From positions 248,001 to 312,000 of the forward strand of contig CAWAJR010000002.1 in assembly GCA_963782465.1 (NCBI GenBank): a stretch of 64,000 bases of DNA, read 5' to 3'. Below the pieces are notes generated by a model. That model had not been told where the DNA came from, did no database searches, and was given only the letters and a program-made list of their open reading frames with translations. Within the stretch, counting starts at the first letter, position 1. Each line of letters begins with the position of its first letter. This DNA comes from JAODBJ01 sp963782465 (GTDB lineage Bacteria; Actinomycetota; Acidimicrobiia; IMCC26256; PALSA-610). The position numbers and the translations under genes were made by a program. Shown here piece after piece: positions 63,456 through 64,000 of this stretch.

Positions 63456-64000
63456 GTGCCTCAGACCGCTGCGATCATTTCGTTCCGCCTCGGCGGCGCC
63501 GACGGGGTGGCCGTCGAGGCGCGCAAGTGGGAGGGCGCGCTCCGGGCACTCGGCTTCGAGCTCCGGCGGGTCGCGGGTGCGATCGAAGACGCCGGGCAAC
63601 CAGGCGACGTCGAACTGCCGTGGCTCGCGCTCGATGCCGGCGCCGCCGACGACACGGCCCACGACGCGGCCCGCGACGCCGAGCTTCGCGACGCGCTCGG
63701 TGGCGCCGATCTCATCGTCGTCGAGAACCTGTGCTCACTCCCGATCAACGTCGCGGCGGCACGATCGGTGGCCCGCGTCCTCGGCGAAGGCGGCCGCCGT
63801 GTCGTCTTCCACCATCACGACTTGCCCTCGCAACGGCGGGCGTACACGAGCTACGCCGGTGAGTTCCCGCCGCGCATTCGCGGCGCGCTCCACGTGACGA
63901 TCAACCTGCGGTCGCGACGCGAGCTCGAGAGCCACGGCTACGGGCCGGTCGTCGCGATGCACAACCGTTTCGACCTCGACGCGCCGCCCGGCGACCGCGA
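63456..64000 (+). CDS. Glycosyltransferase family 4-like protein (3' end cut by window edge)
   Basis: The first ~181 codons of a GT-B-fold transferase: IISFRLGGADGVAVEARKWEGALRALGFELRRV is the usual N-terminal strand with GG and substrate-facing helix. DLIVVENLCSLPINVAAARSVA and VVFHHHDLPSQRR follow, as do INLRSRRELESHGY and HNRFDL. The nucleotide-sugar domain lies beyond the window. Start GTG at 63456 with a leaderless-type TAACGT box. Donor and acceptor cannot be told. Confidence 0.82.
   Translation, partial: MPQTAAIISFRLGGADGVAVEARKWEGALRALGFELRRVAGAIEDAGQPGDVELPWLALDAGAADDTAHDAARDAELRDALGGADLIVVENLCSLPINVAAARSVARVLGEGGRRVVFHHHDLPSQRRAYTSYAGEFPPRIRGALHVTINLRSRRELESHGYGPVVAMHNRFDLDAPPGDR

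Noticed and set aside
1..64000. Mobile elements, prophage, integrons or toxin-antitoxin genes
   Set aside because: No transposase, integrase, capsid or toxin-antitoxin sequence was recognised in any region, and no terminal repeats or target duplications were seen.

Overview
The window looks like chromosomal DNA of a high-GC Gram-positive bacterium (Actinomycetota). Several lineage markers support this: a fused 2-oxoglutarate decarboxylase/dehydrogenase (Kgd), a proteasome activator of the Bpa/PafE type ending in GAYL, a WhiB regulator next to a PdtaS-type histidine kinase, a paired Get3/ArsA-like ATPase operon with DUF3107, a class E sortase, and many apparently leaderless genes with a TANNNT box 6-8 nt before the start codon. 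A complete System I cytochrome c maturation operon is uncommon in most actinobacteria. Together with the many secreted subtilases, it suggests a deep-branching class such as Acidimicrobiia, but that placement is inference. No rRNA, tRNA, CRISPR array, transposase or phage gene was seen, so this is ordinary core or near-core chromosome with a few accessory loci.

Layout. 0-5.5 kb: an MMPL exporter divergent from a MarR regulator with overlapping promoters, an RpiR/SIS regulator divergent from a frameshifted COG4280 membrane protein, and a methyltransferase. 5.5-10.2 kb: a GH18 protein, a VOC protein and an MDR oxidoreductase in one run, a ferritin-like protein, UppP and a lipoprotein. 10.3-15.8 kb: aldehyde dehydrogenase, Bpa, class II DAHP synthase (frameshifted) and a subtilase. 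16-22 kb: Kgd, then a three-gene secreted set (DUF1996, coiled-coil anchor, serine-protease lipoprotein). 22-30 kb: DapA, UdgB divergent from a lipid kinase, GDPD, WhiB/PdtaS convergent, and the Get3-like pair with DUF3107. 30-36 kb: a giant subtilase with FG-GAP repeats, a broken beta-lactamase-like gene, DUF5990 and a cupin. 36-42.5 kb: Mrp, a SufR-like regulator and a cysteine desulfurase (Fe-S biogenesis), then aconitase co-transcribed with a GntR regulator. 42.5-46 kb: LemA and a sulfur locus (molybdopterin sulfite oxidase-like, Rrf2, TauE). 46-53 kb: cyclophilin, then a nine-gene ccm operon read on the minus strand. 53-58.7 kb: sortase, PLP enzyme, two enoyl-CoA hydratases, a small biotin carrier and a carboxyltransferase. 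58.8-64 kb: DUF5317 protein, a pair of membrane HD proteins preceded by a 29-residue micropeptide and a structured leader, an unknown protein, and the start of a glycosyltransferase.

Two cross-cutting signals stand out. First, four otherwise healthy genes (COG4280, aroG, ccmF, Rrf2) are each broken by loss of one base in a G/C run next to GGCC. This pattern is more typical of residual sequencing indels than of real decay, whereas the beta-lactamase-like gene carries a real internal deletion. Second, regulation is unusually legible. Inverted repeats sit on the promoters of the MarR, RpiR, SufR-like, GntR and Rrf2/TauE loci, and an identical 40-nt palindromic repeat sits between the 3' ends of two separate convergent gene pairs.
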